From positions 35,010 through 99,009 of the forward strand of contig CAMMBV010000004.1 of assembly GCA_946494335.1 (NCBI GenBank): 64,000 nucleotides of DNA, given 5' to 3'. A program made the translations under genes and the position numbers. Of the stretch, positions 63,965-64,000 are shown one piece after another. The DNA comes from an uncultured Ruminococcus sp. (GTDB lineage Bacteria; Bacillota; Clostridia; Lachnospirales; Lachnospiraceae). The notes beneath the pieces were generated by a model. It did not search any database. It had not been told where the DNA came from and worked only from the letters and a program-made list of their open reading frames with translations. How positions within the stretch are numbered: position 1 is the first letter of the stretch; each line of letters begins with the position of its first letter.

Positions 63965-64000
63965 AGATACCACACCATTCCCACGCTGACTTTTGCTCAA

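Overview
The window reads as chromosome from an anaerobic, probably gut-associated Clostridia member, most like Lachnospiraceae. This is inferred from strong AGGAGG ribosome sites, plain sigma-A promoters (TTGACA-17-TATAAT), a V-type ATPase operon, a Firmicutes-style eut microcompartment cluster and many GC-rich bidirectional terminators. I saw no rRNA, tRNA, CRISPR array, complete insertion sequence or prophage. Nearly all DNA is coding and most genes lie in operons.

Region 1 (1-6.5 kb) is part of a myo-inositol catabolism locus: iolD (5' end outside the window), iolB, a LacI-type regulator, iolG, iolI and iolE, with separate promoters before iolG and iolI. Region 2 (6.6-9.5 kb) is a PucR-type regulator divergent from a URO-D-fold protein. 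Region 3 (9.5-15.3 kb) is a complete urease operon, ureABC-ureI-ureEFGD. Its near-consensus promoter is followed within about 40 bases by a strong terminator-like hairpin, so attenuation is possible. Region 4 (15.3-23.8 kb) holds two more URO-D-fold proteins, a LacI-type regulator, a TIM-barrel isomerase, a TauE/SafE permease, an AraC regulator and an orphan sugar-binding lipoprotein. Three promoters here share a paired TTGTGCT element at a fixed 21-bp repeat, always 30 bp from the -10. This looks like the binding site of the local AraC regulator.

Region 5 (23.8-27.4 kb) is one very large ABC ATPase-permease fusion. Region 6 (27.6-36.3 kb) is a V-type ATPase operon (G-I-K-E-C-F-A-B-D) whose K subunit carries residues of the sodium-binding type. 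Region 7 (36.4-48.2 kb) is an ethanolamine-utilisation microcompartment: alcohol dehydrogenase, EutS, EutP, EutA, EutB, EutC, EutL, EutE, EutM, PduL, EutJ, a small unnamed protein, EutN (apparently with a CTG start), EutH and EutQ. EutV/EutW and a recognisable cobalamin adenosyltransferase are absent from the window.

Region 8 (48.2-64 kb) is housekeeping and stress related: DNA polymerase IV, a small alarmone synthetase, a Methyltransf_32-like methyltransferase, a large membrane-anchored protein, an M29 aminopeptidase, an ECF sigma factor with a membrane-anchored beta-propeller protein, AsnS, a YgjV-like membrane protein, an SbcD-like nuclease with a compact membrane-spanning SbcC-like ATPase, and endonuclease IV. 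At the right edge an HTH gene breaks off right after its DNA-binding helix, possibly at the end of an inserted element.

The best candidates for something undescribed are the AraC/URO-D regulon with its orphan binding protein, the EutN CTG start, the urease leader, and the sigma/beta-propeller pair.
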